Positions 19,842 to 28,651 of a stretch of DNA of 64,000 bases are shown in pieces. Position 1 is the stretch's first letter; every line of letters starts with the position of its first letter. The position numbers and the translations under genes are program-made. The DNA comes from CAINVV01 sp031432175 (lineage in GTDB: Bacteria > Bacteroidota > Bacteroidia > Bacteroidales > Prolixibacteraceae): assembly GCA_964358545.1 (NCBI GenBank), contig CAYHQN010000007.1, positions 1 through 64,000 of the forward strand. The letters are read 5' to 3'. Below the pieces are notes generated by a model that saw only the letters and a list, made by a program, of their open reading frames with translations, was not told the DNA's origin and did no database searches.

Positions 19842-19851
19842 TTGTATACAA
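19842..19851. promoter_or_regulatory. GntR/FCD operator candidate, perfect palindrome
   Basis: TTGTATACAA is a perfect 10-base palindrome and fits the TnGTnnnACnA-like sites of FCD-type GntR regulators. It begins 6 bases after the -7 element. Confidence 0.6.
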
Positions 19852-20091
19852 AAACCAGTAAATATACCAACATATAAAACAAAACCTGATAAATCAGTAT
19901 AACAACAGTCATCGTTTGAAGAAAAATTATTTGTAGAACATAATTTTTGGGAGTTCCACCTGGCAACTAAAAAACAAATTATTAACATGAAACGAACATG
20001 AGCAAAAGCTCACAAAAACGAATGAAAAATCATGTCTGTGAGTTCCATGGGAACGTTCATATTATCAACATATTAACTAAGCTATTTTCGA

Positions 20092-22158
20092 ATGAAGATT
20101 AATGTAAAAAAAGTAGGTAAATGTTTTAGGGCGAGCATCTTAATGCCAATTTTGTTTATCCTGTTTGTGAGTCAGTTTGAAGCAAATGGTTTCCCGCTAC
20201 CGAATGTACCGCCCAAAGGTATTGAGGTACACCAATGGGTTAAACAACATTTTGCCAAGGGTAAGATACCTCCGTTTTCATTTGTTTACGGAGGGAAAAG
20301 CTCGGAAAGTTTTATCAAAAACTGGCAGTATAGTGCTGAAAAGATAAAATCGACCGATCCGAATGTGGAAGAAGTGGTTTACACTTATTCGGATAAACAG
20401 AGTGGTCTTGTTGTAAAGTGCAATGTTACTCTTTTTAATGATTTCCAGGCTGTTGAGTGGGTTCTTAAATTGACAAACAATTCAGAAAGGAATTCGCCAT
20501 TAATTGAAAAGGCAGCTGTTATAGACTATTCCTTTATCTCGAAAGGGAAAGGCAGCTTTATACTTCACCATGCCAAAGGAAGTGATGCGAAAATGAATGA
20601 TTTTCAACCAATTGATGAGACTTTGCAGATAGGGAAAAATATCTACATGACCCCGGCTGGAGGACGTTCATCCGACAATACAGCTTTCCCTTTTTTCAAC
20701 ATAGAAATACCCGGTCAGCAGGGAATAATGGTGGCTTTGGGCTGGAGTGGGAAATGGTATTCGGATGTTTTACAGACAAACGGGAAAACATTTTCTTTAA
20801 AATCGGGGATGGAGAAATTTAAACTGGGATTGTTTCCAAAAGAAGAAATCCGTACCCCGAAAATCTGTCTGCTTTTCTGGAAAGGTGAAGACAGGATGAT
20901 TGGGCACAATCTGTTTAGACAATTTGTTTTAAACCATCATACAAGTAAGATAGACGGGAAGCATGTGGAATTGCCATTTTCTACTTTTCTGGCCCGTGAA
21001 GGGCCACCTCCGTGTAACGAGCATACCTGTGCAACTGAATCCTTTACTATCGCAATGATTAACCGACATCAGCAATTTCATATTGTTCCTGAAGTCTTTT
21101 GGCTCGACGCGGGTTGGTATGCTTGTAACGGAGCCTGGTGGAAGGTTGGAAACTGGACCCCAAACATCGAAAATTTCCCCAATGGGTTAAAGCCGGTTAC
21201 TGATGCGGCCCGTAAAGTGGGAGCCAAATTTCTTTTGTGGTTTGAACCTGAACGGGTTACAAAGAACACACAATTTGCAGATATAAATCCTGAGTGGATG
21301 CTTAACCTTCCAGGCAACGATAATGCCCTTTTTAATCTTGGTAATAACGAAGCTAGATTATGGCTAACCAATTATATTTCTAATTTTCTTAAAAAGGAAG
21401 GGATTGATTATTATAGACAGGATTTCAACATGAATCCTATGCCTTATTGGGAAGCAAATGATAAACCTGATCGAATTGGAATATCTGAAATCAGGCATAT
21501 TGAAGGATTATACGCTTATTGGGACAGCTTGCTGGTTCGTTTCCCCCATCTTATTATTGATAATTGCGCAAGTGGCGGACGACGGATTGATTTGGAGACT
21601 ATCTCGAGGAGTTCTCCGCTGTGGCGAACAGATTACCAATATGGAGAACCAGATGGCTCCCAAAACCATACCTATGGTCTGAATTTTTATCTTCCGCTTC
21701 ATGGAACCGGTAATTTTAATATTACGCCGTATCATTTTCGGTCAAACATGAGCAGCTCAATGGTGATTAACTGGGATATAAATAGTAAGTTGCATTCAAT
21801 GAAAGAATTACAGAAATATTTTCTGGATTTTAAACGTTTGCGTCCCTATTATTATGGTGATTACTATCCATTGACTGGTACCGAAACTATGTTGCAGGAC
21901 AACGCATGGATCGCTTATCAACTGAACAGGCAAGTACAGGGAGACGGTATTATCATGGCTTTCCGAAGGAAAAATTGTGACGATAAATCCCTGACTGTAA
22001 AACTACGTGGAATAAGCCCCAAAGAAAACTATGAACTAACAGATGAAGATTCTCAGATAAAAATTTCGAAAACGGGTGAAGAATTGATGAAGGGCTTTAC
22101 ACTAAACCTGAATGATAAGCCTGGATCGCTTGTGATCATGTATAAAAAAACGCAGTAG
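20092..22158 (+). CDS. GH36 alpha-galactosidase
   Basis: Exported GH36 enzyme of 688 residues with a signal segment at about 12-31. It has the N-terminal supersandwich, then WLDAGWYACNGAWW, LLWFEPERV, IDYYRQDFN with nucleophile D444, DNCASGGRRIDLE, and SSPLWRTDYQY with probable acid/base D514. These are full GH36 signatures, so activity on alpha-galactosides is well supported. It is the first gene of the 20-gene operon and directly follows the operator region, so release of galactose-containing material is co-regulated with the oxidative genes. GH36 also contains enzymes for alpha-N-acetylgalactosamine and raffinose-type sugars, so the exact substrate is open. Confidence 0.88.
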   Translation: MKINVKKVGKCFRASILMPILFILFVSQFEANGFPLPNVPPKGIEVHQWVKQHFAKGKIPPFSFVYGGKSSESFIKNWQYSAEKIKSTDPNVEEVVYTYSDKQSGLVVKCNVTLFNDFQAVEWVLKLTNNSERNSPLIEKAAVIDYSFISKGKGSFILHHAKGSDAKMNDFQPIDETLQIGKNIYMTPAGGRSSDNTAFPFFNIEIPGQQGIMVALGWSGKWYSDVLQTNGKTFSLKSGMEKFKLGLFPKEEIRTPKICLLFWKGEDRMIGHNLFRQFVLNHHTSKIDGKHVELPFSTFLAREGPPPCNEHTCATESFTIAMINRHQQFHIVPEVFWLDAGWYACNGAWWKVGNWTPNIENFPNGLKPVTDAARKVGAKFLLWFEPERVTKNTQFADINPEWMLNLPGNDNALFNLGNNEARLWLTNYISNFLKKEGIDYYRQDFNMNPMPYWEANDKPDRIGISEIRHIEGLYAYWDSLLVRFPHLIIDNCASGGRRIDLETISRSSPLWRTDYQYGEPDGSQNHTYGLNFYLPLHGTGNFNITPYHFRSNMSSSMVINWDINSKLHSMKELQKYFLDFKRLRPYYYGDYYPLTGTETMLQDNAWIAYQLNRQVQGDGIIMAFRRKNCDDKSLTVKLRGISPKENYELTDEDSQIKISKTGEELMKGFTLNLNDKPGSLVIMYKKTQ

Positions 22159-22183
22159 TAAATTTAAATTAATTGAAAAAGAA

Positions 22184-23113
22184 ATGATTGCTCTCTCCAA
22201 ATATAAGAATAAGAAGAGCATTATACTTGAAAGTACAAAAATACGGGCAGAGTTTATTCCTGATCCCGGAGGTAAGCTAGCTTCTCTTATCAATAAAGAA
22301 ACCGGTTACGAATATATGTTGCAGCGAAAAAACGAAAAATATCTTGACCAGCCTTTTGCGGGGGTATTTGTAGACGGGGAATGCAGTGGTTATGATGACA
22401 TGTTCCCGACCATAGATACCTGCAAGTATCAAAACGAACCCTGGAAAGAGGTTGAAATGGCCGACCATGGAGAAGTTTGGTCATTGCCCTGGGACTATTC
22501 AATAGATAACCTCTCACTACACTTATCAGTGAAAGGGGTACGTTTCCCCTATAAACTTGAGAAGAATATTTATTTCAAAGAAGAAAATTTAATTCGAATC
22601 GACTACACTTTAACTAATAACAGTACTTCCGATTTCGAATTCCTTTGGGCAGGTCATCTAATGCTAAATATTGAGGAAGGGACAAAAGTACAAGTGCCGG
22701 ATGATTGCAAGCAGGTTGTAACTATATTAACAAATGGGAAAGGAGCCTTTGGAGACCTTAACAATTGGCCACATTTTAAAGATCAGGATGGAAATACTTA
22801 CAGGGCTGATATATGCAGATCGAAAGATATGCTTGGGTTTGAAAAATACTACTTTAATAACAAATTGAAAGATGGTTGGTGTAAACTCCAATACCCCGAT
22901 CATAAAAATAAATTGAAAATATCGTTTCCGGTTGGTACCGTTCCGTATCTCGGAATTCTCATGAATGAAGGCGGGTGGGACGACCTTTATAATATTATCA
23001 TTGAACCTTGTACGGTTTGCTATGACAGGCCTGATGTGGCAAAAAAATATGGTCAGGTAAGTAAAATTGAAGCTTCAGGAATATATGAATGGTACATAGA
23101 AATTATGATATAA
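22184..23113 (+). CDS. Galactose-mutarotase-like (aldose 1-epimerase superfamily) protein
   Basis: Cytoplasmic protein of 309 residues without signal peptide. The beta-rich sequence (IRAEFIPDPGGKLASLIN, GECSGYDDMFPTID, FEFLWAGHLMLNIEEG, WDDLYNIIIEPCT) fits the supersandwich of aldose 1-epimerases and related proteins. It begins 25 bases after the GH36 gene. A role in interconverting anomers of the imported sugar, so that a pyranose dehydrogenase receives the right form, would fit the operon. The classical catalytic His/Glu pair cannot be fixed without an alignment. Confidence 0.7.
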   Translation: MIALSKYKNKKSIILESTKIRAEFIPDPGGKLASLINKETGYEYMLQRKNEKYLDQPFAGVFVDGECSGYDDMFPTIDTCKYQNEPWKEVEMADHGEVWSLPWDYSIDNLSLHLSVKGVRFPYKLEKNIYFKEENLIRIDYTLTNNSTSDFEFLWAGHLMLNIEEGTKVQVPDDCKQVVTILTNGKGAFGDLNNWPHFKDQDGNTYRADICRSKDMLGFEKYYFNNKLKDGWCKLQYPDHKNKLKISFPVGTVPYLGILMNEGGWDDLYNIIIEPCTVCYDRPDVAKKYGQVSKIEASGIYEWYIEIMI

Positions 23114-23129
23114 ACCTTAAACTAAAAAA

Positions 23130-23951
23130 ATGTCAGAAAAGATGTATGGTAAAAAAGTTTTGGTTACCGGATCAGGAACCGGTATTGGCAGAGAGGTTGC
23201 TTTGGAATTTGCCCGGCAAGGCGCTACCGTAGTCCTGCATTATGCCCATAGTGCCGATGGGGCAGTATCGGCAGTGGAAGAAATCCGGTCGGCAGGAGGT
23301 AAAGCAACAGCAATAAAAGCAGATTTGGGTGATGTAAGCCAGGCTCAAAGACTCGCATTGGAAGCGATTGAATTTCTGGGGGGTATTGACGTGCTGGTCA
23401 ATAATGCCGGTATCACCATGACCCTTGAATTTGAAAAGGTGACCCCTGAACAGTTTGATAGGTTGTATAGCGTAAATGTCAGGGGGCAGTTTTTTATAAC
23501 GCAGTCAATATTGCCGGCAATGATTAAAAAGGGAAGAGGAGCGGTTATTAACCTTTCTTCCGTACATGGTATAAGTGCATGCAAAGGGCATTCAGTTTAT
23601 GCCGGCACCAAAGGGGCCATCATTGCCTATTCACGTGAGCTTGCTGTTGAACTGGCCCCGCTGGGCATACGGGTTAATGTCATTGCCCCGGGGGCTGTGC
23701 CTGTTGAGAACCATTTCAAAGCAGCCGGGGACATGGATCTTAGCGGGCTTGGGAAACTGATCCCATGCGGCTTTGCCGGCACACCCCTTGATATTGCCAA
23801 GGTTGCCGTGTTTCTCGCCTCAGACGATGCACGGTATATTATTGGCCAAACAATAGTCGTAGACGGGGGTACCACTTCCTGGATGTCTTTCAGCGAAGGT
23901 TACAGTGAAATTGGCCTCCGCTTGGGGAAAGGGTATGTCCCGGGGCTATAA
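23130..23951 (+). CDS. SDR family NAD(P)-dependent oxidoreductase 1
   Basis: Classical short-chain dehydrogenase of 273 residues. TGSGTGIG is the nucleotide-binding glycine motif near residue 12, NNAG follows at the usual place, and the active site shows Ser in the LSSVHG segment with YAGTK (YxxxK). All catalytic residues are present. It begins 16 bases after the mutarotase-like gene. Its likely task is oxidation of a sugar, lactone precursor or sugar acid hydroxyl. Which step it performs cannot be separated from the four other SDRs in the operon. Confidence 0.85.
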   Translation: MSEKMYGKKVLVTGSGTGIGREVALEFARQGATVVLHYAHSADGAVSAVEEIRSAGGKATAIKADLGDVSQAQRLALEAIEFLGGIDVLVNNAGITMTLEFEKVTPEQFDRLYSVNVRGQFFITQSILPAMIKKGRGAVINLSSVHGISACKGHSVYAGTKGAIIAYSRELAVELAPLGIRVNVIAPGAVPVENHFKAAGDMDLSGLGKLIPCGFAGTPLDIAKVAVFLASDDARYIIGQTIVVDGGTTSWMSFSEGYSEIGLRLGKGYVPGL

Positions 23952-24057
23952 AGTAATAAACAAAAAAACATGAAATACCCATGAGACAATTTTCACACTA
24001 ACCGAAAATGATTAAGTGGGTATTCCATCAGACCATTGAAAAACAAAATTTAAACTG

Positions 24058-24843
24058 ATGAAAGGAAACATAAAACCGAAGGATTTTGATGGTAAGGTAG
24101 TGCTAGTGACTGGTGCCGGAAGCGGTATCGGAAAGGCAATTGCCAAAATGTTCGCTTTAGAAGGGGCATTTGTGATCGCCTGTGACATCGACCGGGTTAA
24201 GGTGAAAAATACAGAAGAAGAAATCATAAAATCAAACGGAAAGTCAATATCAAAAGATTTTGATGTTTCTGAAGAATTTCAGGTAATGGAATCCGTTGCG
24301 CAAGTTGTGAAGAAGTATGGAGCTGTTGATATTTTAATAAATGCTGCCGGCATTATTTTTTTAGGTAAGGTAGAGGATATTTCCTCAGAGCAATGGGATA
24401 GGGTTTTAGATGTAAACCTTAAAGGTACTTTTCTTATGTCCAAAGCAGTCATACCAGGCATGAAGGAACGCAATAAAGGCTGTATTATCAATATCACGGC
24501 AGCAGCTGCAAAGACCGGCGGGATGAATGTGGGAGGAAATTATGTGGCTTCCAAAGGGGGTATATCTTCCCTGACCATCCATTTGGCAAGACAGCTTGCC
24601 CCATTTGGAATCAGGGTAAATGGGATAAGTCCCGGCCCTGTAGACACGCCCATGCTGGGAAGTGGCAGCGAAGGTGGAGACTATAATAATGAAATGCGTG
24701 AAAATATTGTAAAATCTGTACCCCTTGGAATGGGATATCCGGAAGATATCGCTTACGGGGCGCTTTTTCTGGCTGATGAAAAGCGTGCAAGATATATCAC
24801 AGGCGAGATACTGGATATTGACGGAGGCCTTTTTATGGATTGA
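24058..24843 (+). CDS. SDR family NAD(P)-dependent oxidoreductase 2
   Basis: Classical SDR of 261 residues: TGAGSGIG at about 17-24, then an NAAG-type motif (LINAAGI) and YVASK as YxxxK. An acidic residue after the second strand (CDIDR) favours NAD over NADP. The C-terminal DGGLFMD is typical for sugar and polyol dehydrogenases of this class. It is preceded by a 106-base gap containing no gene and lies 35 bases before the E1alpha gene, so it may supply the keto substrate of the thiamine-dependent complex. Confidence 0.85.
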   Translation: MKGNIKPKDFDGKVVLVTGAGSGIGKAIAKMFALEGAFVIACDIDRVKVKNTEEEIIKSNGKSISKDFDVSEEFQVMESVAQVVKKYGAVDILINAAGIIFLGKVEDISSEQWDRVLDVNLKGTFLMSKAVIPGMKERNKGCIINITAAAAKTGGMNVGGNYVASKGGISSLTIHLARQLAPFGIRVNGISPGPVDTPMLGSGSEGGDYNNEMRENIVKSVPLGMGYPEDIAYGALFLADEKRARYITGEILDIDGGLFMD

Positions 24844-24878
24844 AATGACAGTGTTAATATTACAAAACCGAATATGAT

Positions 24879-25904
24879 ATGAGCGATAAATTACCTGATA
24901 AAAAGAAGGGACAAATGGCTGATAATAACAGCCTCCTGAGAATCTATGAACAGATGTTGAGGATCAGGCTTTTTGAACAAAAAGCGCAGGAGCTTTATGT
25001 ACAGGGACTGGTCACCGGCTCAATGCATATTTATACAGGTCAGGAAGCAATCGCAGCGACAGCAGGAGAACTGCTGCGCGAAACCGATACCATAACCAGC
25101 ACCCACAGGGGACACGGGCATTGCATAGCTAAAGGTGGCCAAGCAGACAAGATGATGGCAGAACTCCTTGGAAGGAAGACCGGTTATTGCGGCGGCAAAG
25201 GGGGCAGTATGCATATGGCCGATTTTACCAGGGGTAATCTTGGTGCAAATGGTATGGTGGGCGGAGGGCTTGCCATATCAGTCGGTGCGGGGATAACAAA
25301 TGCAATCATAAAAAAAAATGACAGTGTCACCATCTGCTTTTTCGGAGAAGGTGCAACAAATGAAGGCGTTTTTCACGAGTCACTTAACTTAGCTGCATTA
25401 TGGAAGTTGCCGGTTATATTTCTTTGTGAAAATAATCTTTATCAGGTATTTACAAGCGTTGTGGAAAGTATGCCGGTAAAAGATGTAAGTATCAGGGCAA
25501 TTTCTTACGGAATACCGGGAATTACCTGCGATGGGAATGATGTCCTTGAACTATATGATGTTTTGGATTCAGCAATTGAAAGGGCCAGAAATGGCCAGGG
25601 CCCTGTATTGATAGAAGCCAAAACGTATAGGTGGGAAGGTCACTACACAGGTGATGGCCATCACAGAGGTGGCTATAGAAGCATCGAAGAAATTGACCAA
25701 TGGAAAGCTAAAGACCCCATCGCAAGGCTGGCAAAATATATCATTGAGAATACCATCGCCGACAGCGAATTTCTGGGAAAAATAGAGTTAGGCTTAAAGG
25801 ATGAAATAGAAAAAGCTGCCCAGTTTGCAATACAAAGTCCATGGCCTGATAACGATGATCTTTATAAAGACGTTTTTTACGAAAAGGGGGAAGTAGAGAA
25901 ATGA
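24879..25904 (+). CDS. 2-oxoacid/acetoin dehydrogenase-type E1 component, alpha subunit
   Basis: Thiamine-diphosphate enzyme subunit, 341 residues. It has TGQEAIAA, THRGHGHCIAKGG, GKGGSMHMAD, LGANGMVGGG and ESLNLAALWKLPVIFLCENN, which resemble acetoin dehydrogenase AcoA more than pyruvate dehydrogenase. The diphosphate/Mg motif that is usually GDG reads GEG here (FFGEGATNEG), a conservative change. Its stop overlaps the start of the beta gene by four bases (ATGA), indicating translational coupling. Together with the next gene and the E2 at 27344 it should form a complex that cleaves a carbonyl compound and passes an acyl group to lipoate and CoA. A phosphorylation-loop type regulation is not evident. 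Confidence 0.87.
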   Translation: MSDKLPDKKKGQMADNNSLLRIYEQMLRIRLFEQKAQELYVQGLVTGSMHIYTGQEAIAATAGELLRETDTITSTHRGHGHCIAKGGQADKMMAELLGRKTGYCGGKGGSMHMADFTRGNLGANGMVGGGLAISVGAGITNAIIKKNDSVTICFFGEGATNEGVFHESLNLAALWKLPVIFLCENNLYQVFTSVVESMPVKDVSIRAISYGIPGITCDGNDVLELYDVLDSAIERARNGQGPVLIEAKTYRWEGHYTGDGHHRGGYRSIEEIDQWKAKDPIARLAKYIIENTIADSEFLGKIELGLKDEIEKAAQFAIQSPWPDNDDLYKDVFYEKGEVEK

Positions 25905-26881
25905 CAGTAATTAAATATTCTCAGGCAATAAGGGATGCTATTGCGGAAGAAATGCGAATAGACCAAAATGTGTTCGTGATGGGTCAGGACGTAGAAACAA
26001 TGGGTGGTGTTTTCGGTTGCACAAAAGGAATCCTTGAAGAGTTCGGACATGACCGGATCAGGAATACGCCGATTTCAGAAGCGGTTATTATCGGCGCAGG
26101 TGTCGGAGGCGCACTGACAGGTACCCGGATGCTGGTCGAGATGCAGTATGTTGATTTCATTCTCCACGCTATGGACCAGACAATTAACCAGGCAGCTAAA
26201 GTACGTTACATGACAGGCGGCAAAGCTATTGTTCCCCTGGTTATACGAGCCCAGCAAGGAAGCGGAAGAGGCAATGGGGCACAACATTCTCAGAACCTTG
26301 AAGCGTTGTTTTGCCATATGCCCGGATTAAAAGTAGTGATGCCTTCCACTCCTTATGACGCAAAAGGGTTATTAAAAACTGCTGTCAGGGATAATAATCC
26401 TATCCTGTTCTTTGAGCACAAGGTCCTCTACAACACAAAGGGTGAGGTGCCGGATACTGATTACACGATACCCTTTGGAAAAGCCGATATCAAACGCACT
26501 GGCAAAGATGTGACTGTGATCGCGACTTCCTGGATGGTACTCAGGGCGTTGGAAGCAGCGGACATTCTTGAGGAGCAGGGTATTGATGCGGAAATAATAG
26601 ACCCGAGAACGCTGGTCCCACTGGATAAGGATACGATTATAAGTTCAGTTAAGAAAACGGGCAGGGCAGTAATTGTCCATGAAGCCCATGAGGTATGCGG
26701 CATCGGGGCGGAGATAGCATTTATCATCATGGAACTTGCGATTGACTGGCTCGATGCACCTGTAAAGCGGGTGACTTCTGCCCAGGCGCCTATACCGTAC
26801 AGCAGTAAACTGGAGAAATTGACAATCCCTTCTGTGGATAGAATCGTGGATGCGGTAAAGGAGGTAATGTATATAAAATAG
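25901..26881 (+). CDS. 2-oxoacid/acetoin dehydrogenase-type E1 component, beta subunit
   Basis: Partner of the preceding gene, 326 residues, with the transketolase-like pyrimidine and C-terminal domains: FVMGQDVETMGGVFGCTKG, TPISEA, QGSGRGNGAQHSQ and the C-terminal HEAHEVCGIGAEIA. GGVFG is common in AcoB-type acetoin dehydrogenase beta subunits. It should form an alpha2beta2 heterotetramer with the alpha subunit and act in the cytoplasm. It is followed after 21 bases by a cupin gene, which separates it from its E2. Confidence 0.88.
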   Translation: MTVIKYSQAIRDAIAEEMRIDQNVFVMGQDVETMGGVFGCTKGILEEFGHDRIRNTPISEAVIIGAGVGGALTGTRMLVEMQYVDFILHAMDQTINQAAKVRYMTGGKAIVPLVIRAQQGSGRGNGAQHSQNLEALFCHMPGLKVVMPSTPYDAKGLLKTAVRDNNPILFFEHKVLYNTKGEVPDTDYTIPFGKADIKRTGKDVTVIATSWMVLRALEAADILEEQGIDAEIIDPRTLVPLDKDTIISSVKKTGRAVIVHEAHEVCGIGAEIAFIIMELAIDWLDAPVKRVTSAQAPIPYSSKLEKLTIPSVDRIVDAVKEVMYIK

Positions 26882-26902
26882 GAGCATGCTTAAAAAAATT
26901 AT

Positions 26903-27316
26903 ATGGACATTTTTGACATAGACAAACTCCCGTACTCCGAGTTTGGCAGTATAATCAAAAGAAAGGTCAGGCTTGTAATTTCTCCTGCAACAACAGGTGA
27001 AGGGAAGGTGGCTATTGTGCATGTAAATATTCCTCCAGGAGGTATTTCTGATGGACATTTACACCGTGAAAGTGATGAATATATTCTTTTTGATAATGAT
27101 GGTGCCGTAATCCTGGACGGGAAGAGACATGAAGTTATTAAAGGAAGCCTTGTTCACGCAGTTAAAGGTGTAATGCATGAATGTATAAATACAAGTGACA
27201 ATAAGGAACTTAATCTTACCTGTGTGTTTGTTCCTCCTTTTGAACCATACGGTTCTTATCCTGAACTTATAAAAAGAACAAGGGACTTTCTGAAGGATAA
27301 AGGCACAAATGAATAA
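26903..27316 (+). CDS. Cupin-domain protein 1
   Basis: Small single-domain cupin of 137 residues. IPPGGISDGHLHRESDEYILF carries the first motif's His/His/Glu positions (marked here at about residues 45-65), and GSLVHAVKGVMHECIN holds the His of the second motif, so metal binding is likely. Such proteins isomerise, oxidise or hydrolyse sugar derivatives, or simply bind ligands. It sits between E1beta and E2, which suggests a substrate-processing step for the complex, but no function can be assigned. Confidence 0.7.
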   Translation: MDIFDIDKLPYSEFGSIIKRKVRLVISPATTGEGKVAIVHVNIPPGGISDGHLHRESDEYILFDNDGAVILDGKRHEVIKGSLVHAVKGVMHECINTSDNKELNLTCVFVPPFEPYGSYPELIKRTRDFLKDKGTNE

Positions 27317-27343
27317 GCGAATAACATAATAACTTAAATAAAA

Positions 27344-28558
27344 ATGACAATTGCAGTAATAATGCCAAAGCAGGGCCAAACGGTGGAGACTTGCATTATA
27401 ACCAAATGGTTTAAAAATAAAGGAGATAGTGTTTCTGTCGGTGATCTTTTGTTCTCCTACGAAACGGATAAGGCTGCTTTTGACTTTGAATCACCAGCCG
27501 ATGGGATACTGCTGGATCAGTTTTTTGTGGAGGGTGCCGAAGTGCCTATTCTGACCAATGTTGCAGTGATAGGCGAAAGCGGGGAAGCGACAGCCTCTTT
27601 TAATCCTCATCAGACTGTTTCTGTAGCCTCTGATCCTCTTAATAGTCGACCTTCTGCAGAAATTAAGGATCTGAAAATCGTTCAGAATGCCCCTGATTCC
27701 AAAATCAGGATATCTCCCAAGGCAAAACGTATTGCCGGAGAGAATGGGCTTAATTACCATAATTTACACGGATCAGGGCCCGACGGCAGGATTATCACCA
27801 GAGATATTGAAAAAGTTTTATCTGATGCTGCTCCCAGTGCAAAAACTGTTCAAACAATGGGAGTTGAATACACTGAACAACCATTGAGCAATGTACGAAA
27901 ACTTATTGCAAAGGCAATGTATGCCTCTTTGCAGAACTCCGCACAACTGACACATCACATGAGCGCTGATGTTCGCCGCCTTCTTGAGGTGAGACAAAAG
28001 ATCAAAAACGAAATTTCAGCCGGTAAAAACCAACAGGATATCACCTTGAATGACATGGTTTGCTGGTGTGTGATAAGGGCGCTTGAGAAATTTCCAGACG
28101 CTAACAGCCATTTTCTTGATGACCGTATCAAAACTTTCCACAAGGTACACCTCGGTATTGCAGTTGATACACCCCGGGGATTGATGGTTCCTGCTGTAAC
28201 AAATGCCAGCGACATGGATTTGGTGAAATTGTCAAAGGAACTGAAAGCCGTCGCAGCGGACTGCAGAAAAGGGAGTATCAGCCCTGAACTGCTTCAAAGC
28301 ACAGCTGCCACTTTCACGATCTCAAATTTAGGGAACTATGGAGTTGAAATGTTCACCCCCATTATCAATCTTCCACAGGCTGGAATCCTGGGCGTATGTG
28401 CGATTATCAATCGTCCCGCCGACATGGGTAATAATATATTCGGTTTCGTCCCTTATATCGGATTATCCCTTACGTACGATCACAGGGCAATTGATGGGGG
28501 TCCGGCCACATTGTTTCTGAAAGAGATCAGGGAACAAATTGAGATTTTTAGTTACTGA
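27344..28558 (+). CDS. Dihydrolipoamide acyltransferase, E2 component
   Basis: E2 of a 2-oxoacid or acetoin dehydrogenase complex, 404 residues. One lipoyl domain (about 1-78) with lipoylated K43 in ETDKAAFDFESP, a proline/serine-poor linker, a peripheral subunit-binding domain (about 120-160; ISPKAKRIAGENG, GPDGRIITRDI), and a catalytic acyltransferase domain with DHRAIDGG near the C terminus (His and Asp of HxxxDG). It is the only E2 in the window and would serve E1 24879-26881 and perhaps also the fused E1 at 33480. No E3 dihydrolipoamide dehydrogenase is present, so that must come from elsewhere. Confidence 0.88.
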   Translation: MTIAVIMPKQGQTVETCIITKWFKNKGDSVSVGDLLFSYETDKAAFDFESPADGILLDQFFVEGAEVPILTNVAVIGESGEATASFNPHQTVSVASDPLNSRPSAEIKDLKIVQNAPDSKIRISPKAKRIAGENGLNYHNLHGSGPDGRIITRDIEKVLSDAAPSAKTVQTMGVEYTEQPLSNVRKLIAKAMYASLQNSAQLTHHMSADVRRLLEVRQKIKNEISAGKNQQDITLNDMVCWCVIRALEKFPDANSHFLDDRIKTFHKVHLGIAVDTPRGLMVPAVTNASDMDLVKLSKELKAVAADCRKGSISPELLQSTAATFTISNLGNYGVEMFTPIINLPQAGILGVCAIINRPADMGNNIFGFVPYIGLSLTYDHRAIDGGPATLFLKEIREQIEIFSY

Positions 28559-28651
28559 TGATAATTAAGCGTTGAAAAAAGAATAGGCTTAGAAGCTTAA
28601 AAATAAGGTTATTAAGGGATTTTGAGTAATTTTAAATAGGACGCAATAAAA

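Larger units (their letters stand above)
19758..20091 (+). promoter_or_regulatory. Divergent control region of the GntR gene and the catabolic operon
   Basis: A 334-base AT-rich region between divergent genes with no coding sequence. It contains two GntR-type operator candidates (19790-19799 and 19842-19851), a TAnnTTTG promoter element (19829-19836), and an approximately 240-base leader before the operon's first gene. The leader holds a small hairpin, GAGC-AAAA-GCTC at about 19999-20010, and the short palindrome GTTCCATGGGAAC near 20042. I see no recognisable riboswitch. Confidence 0.6.
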
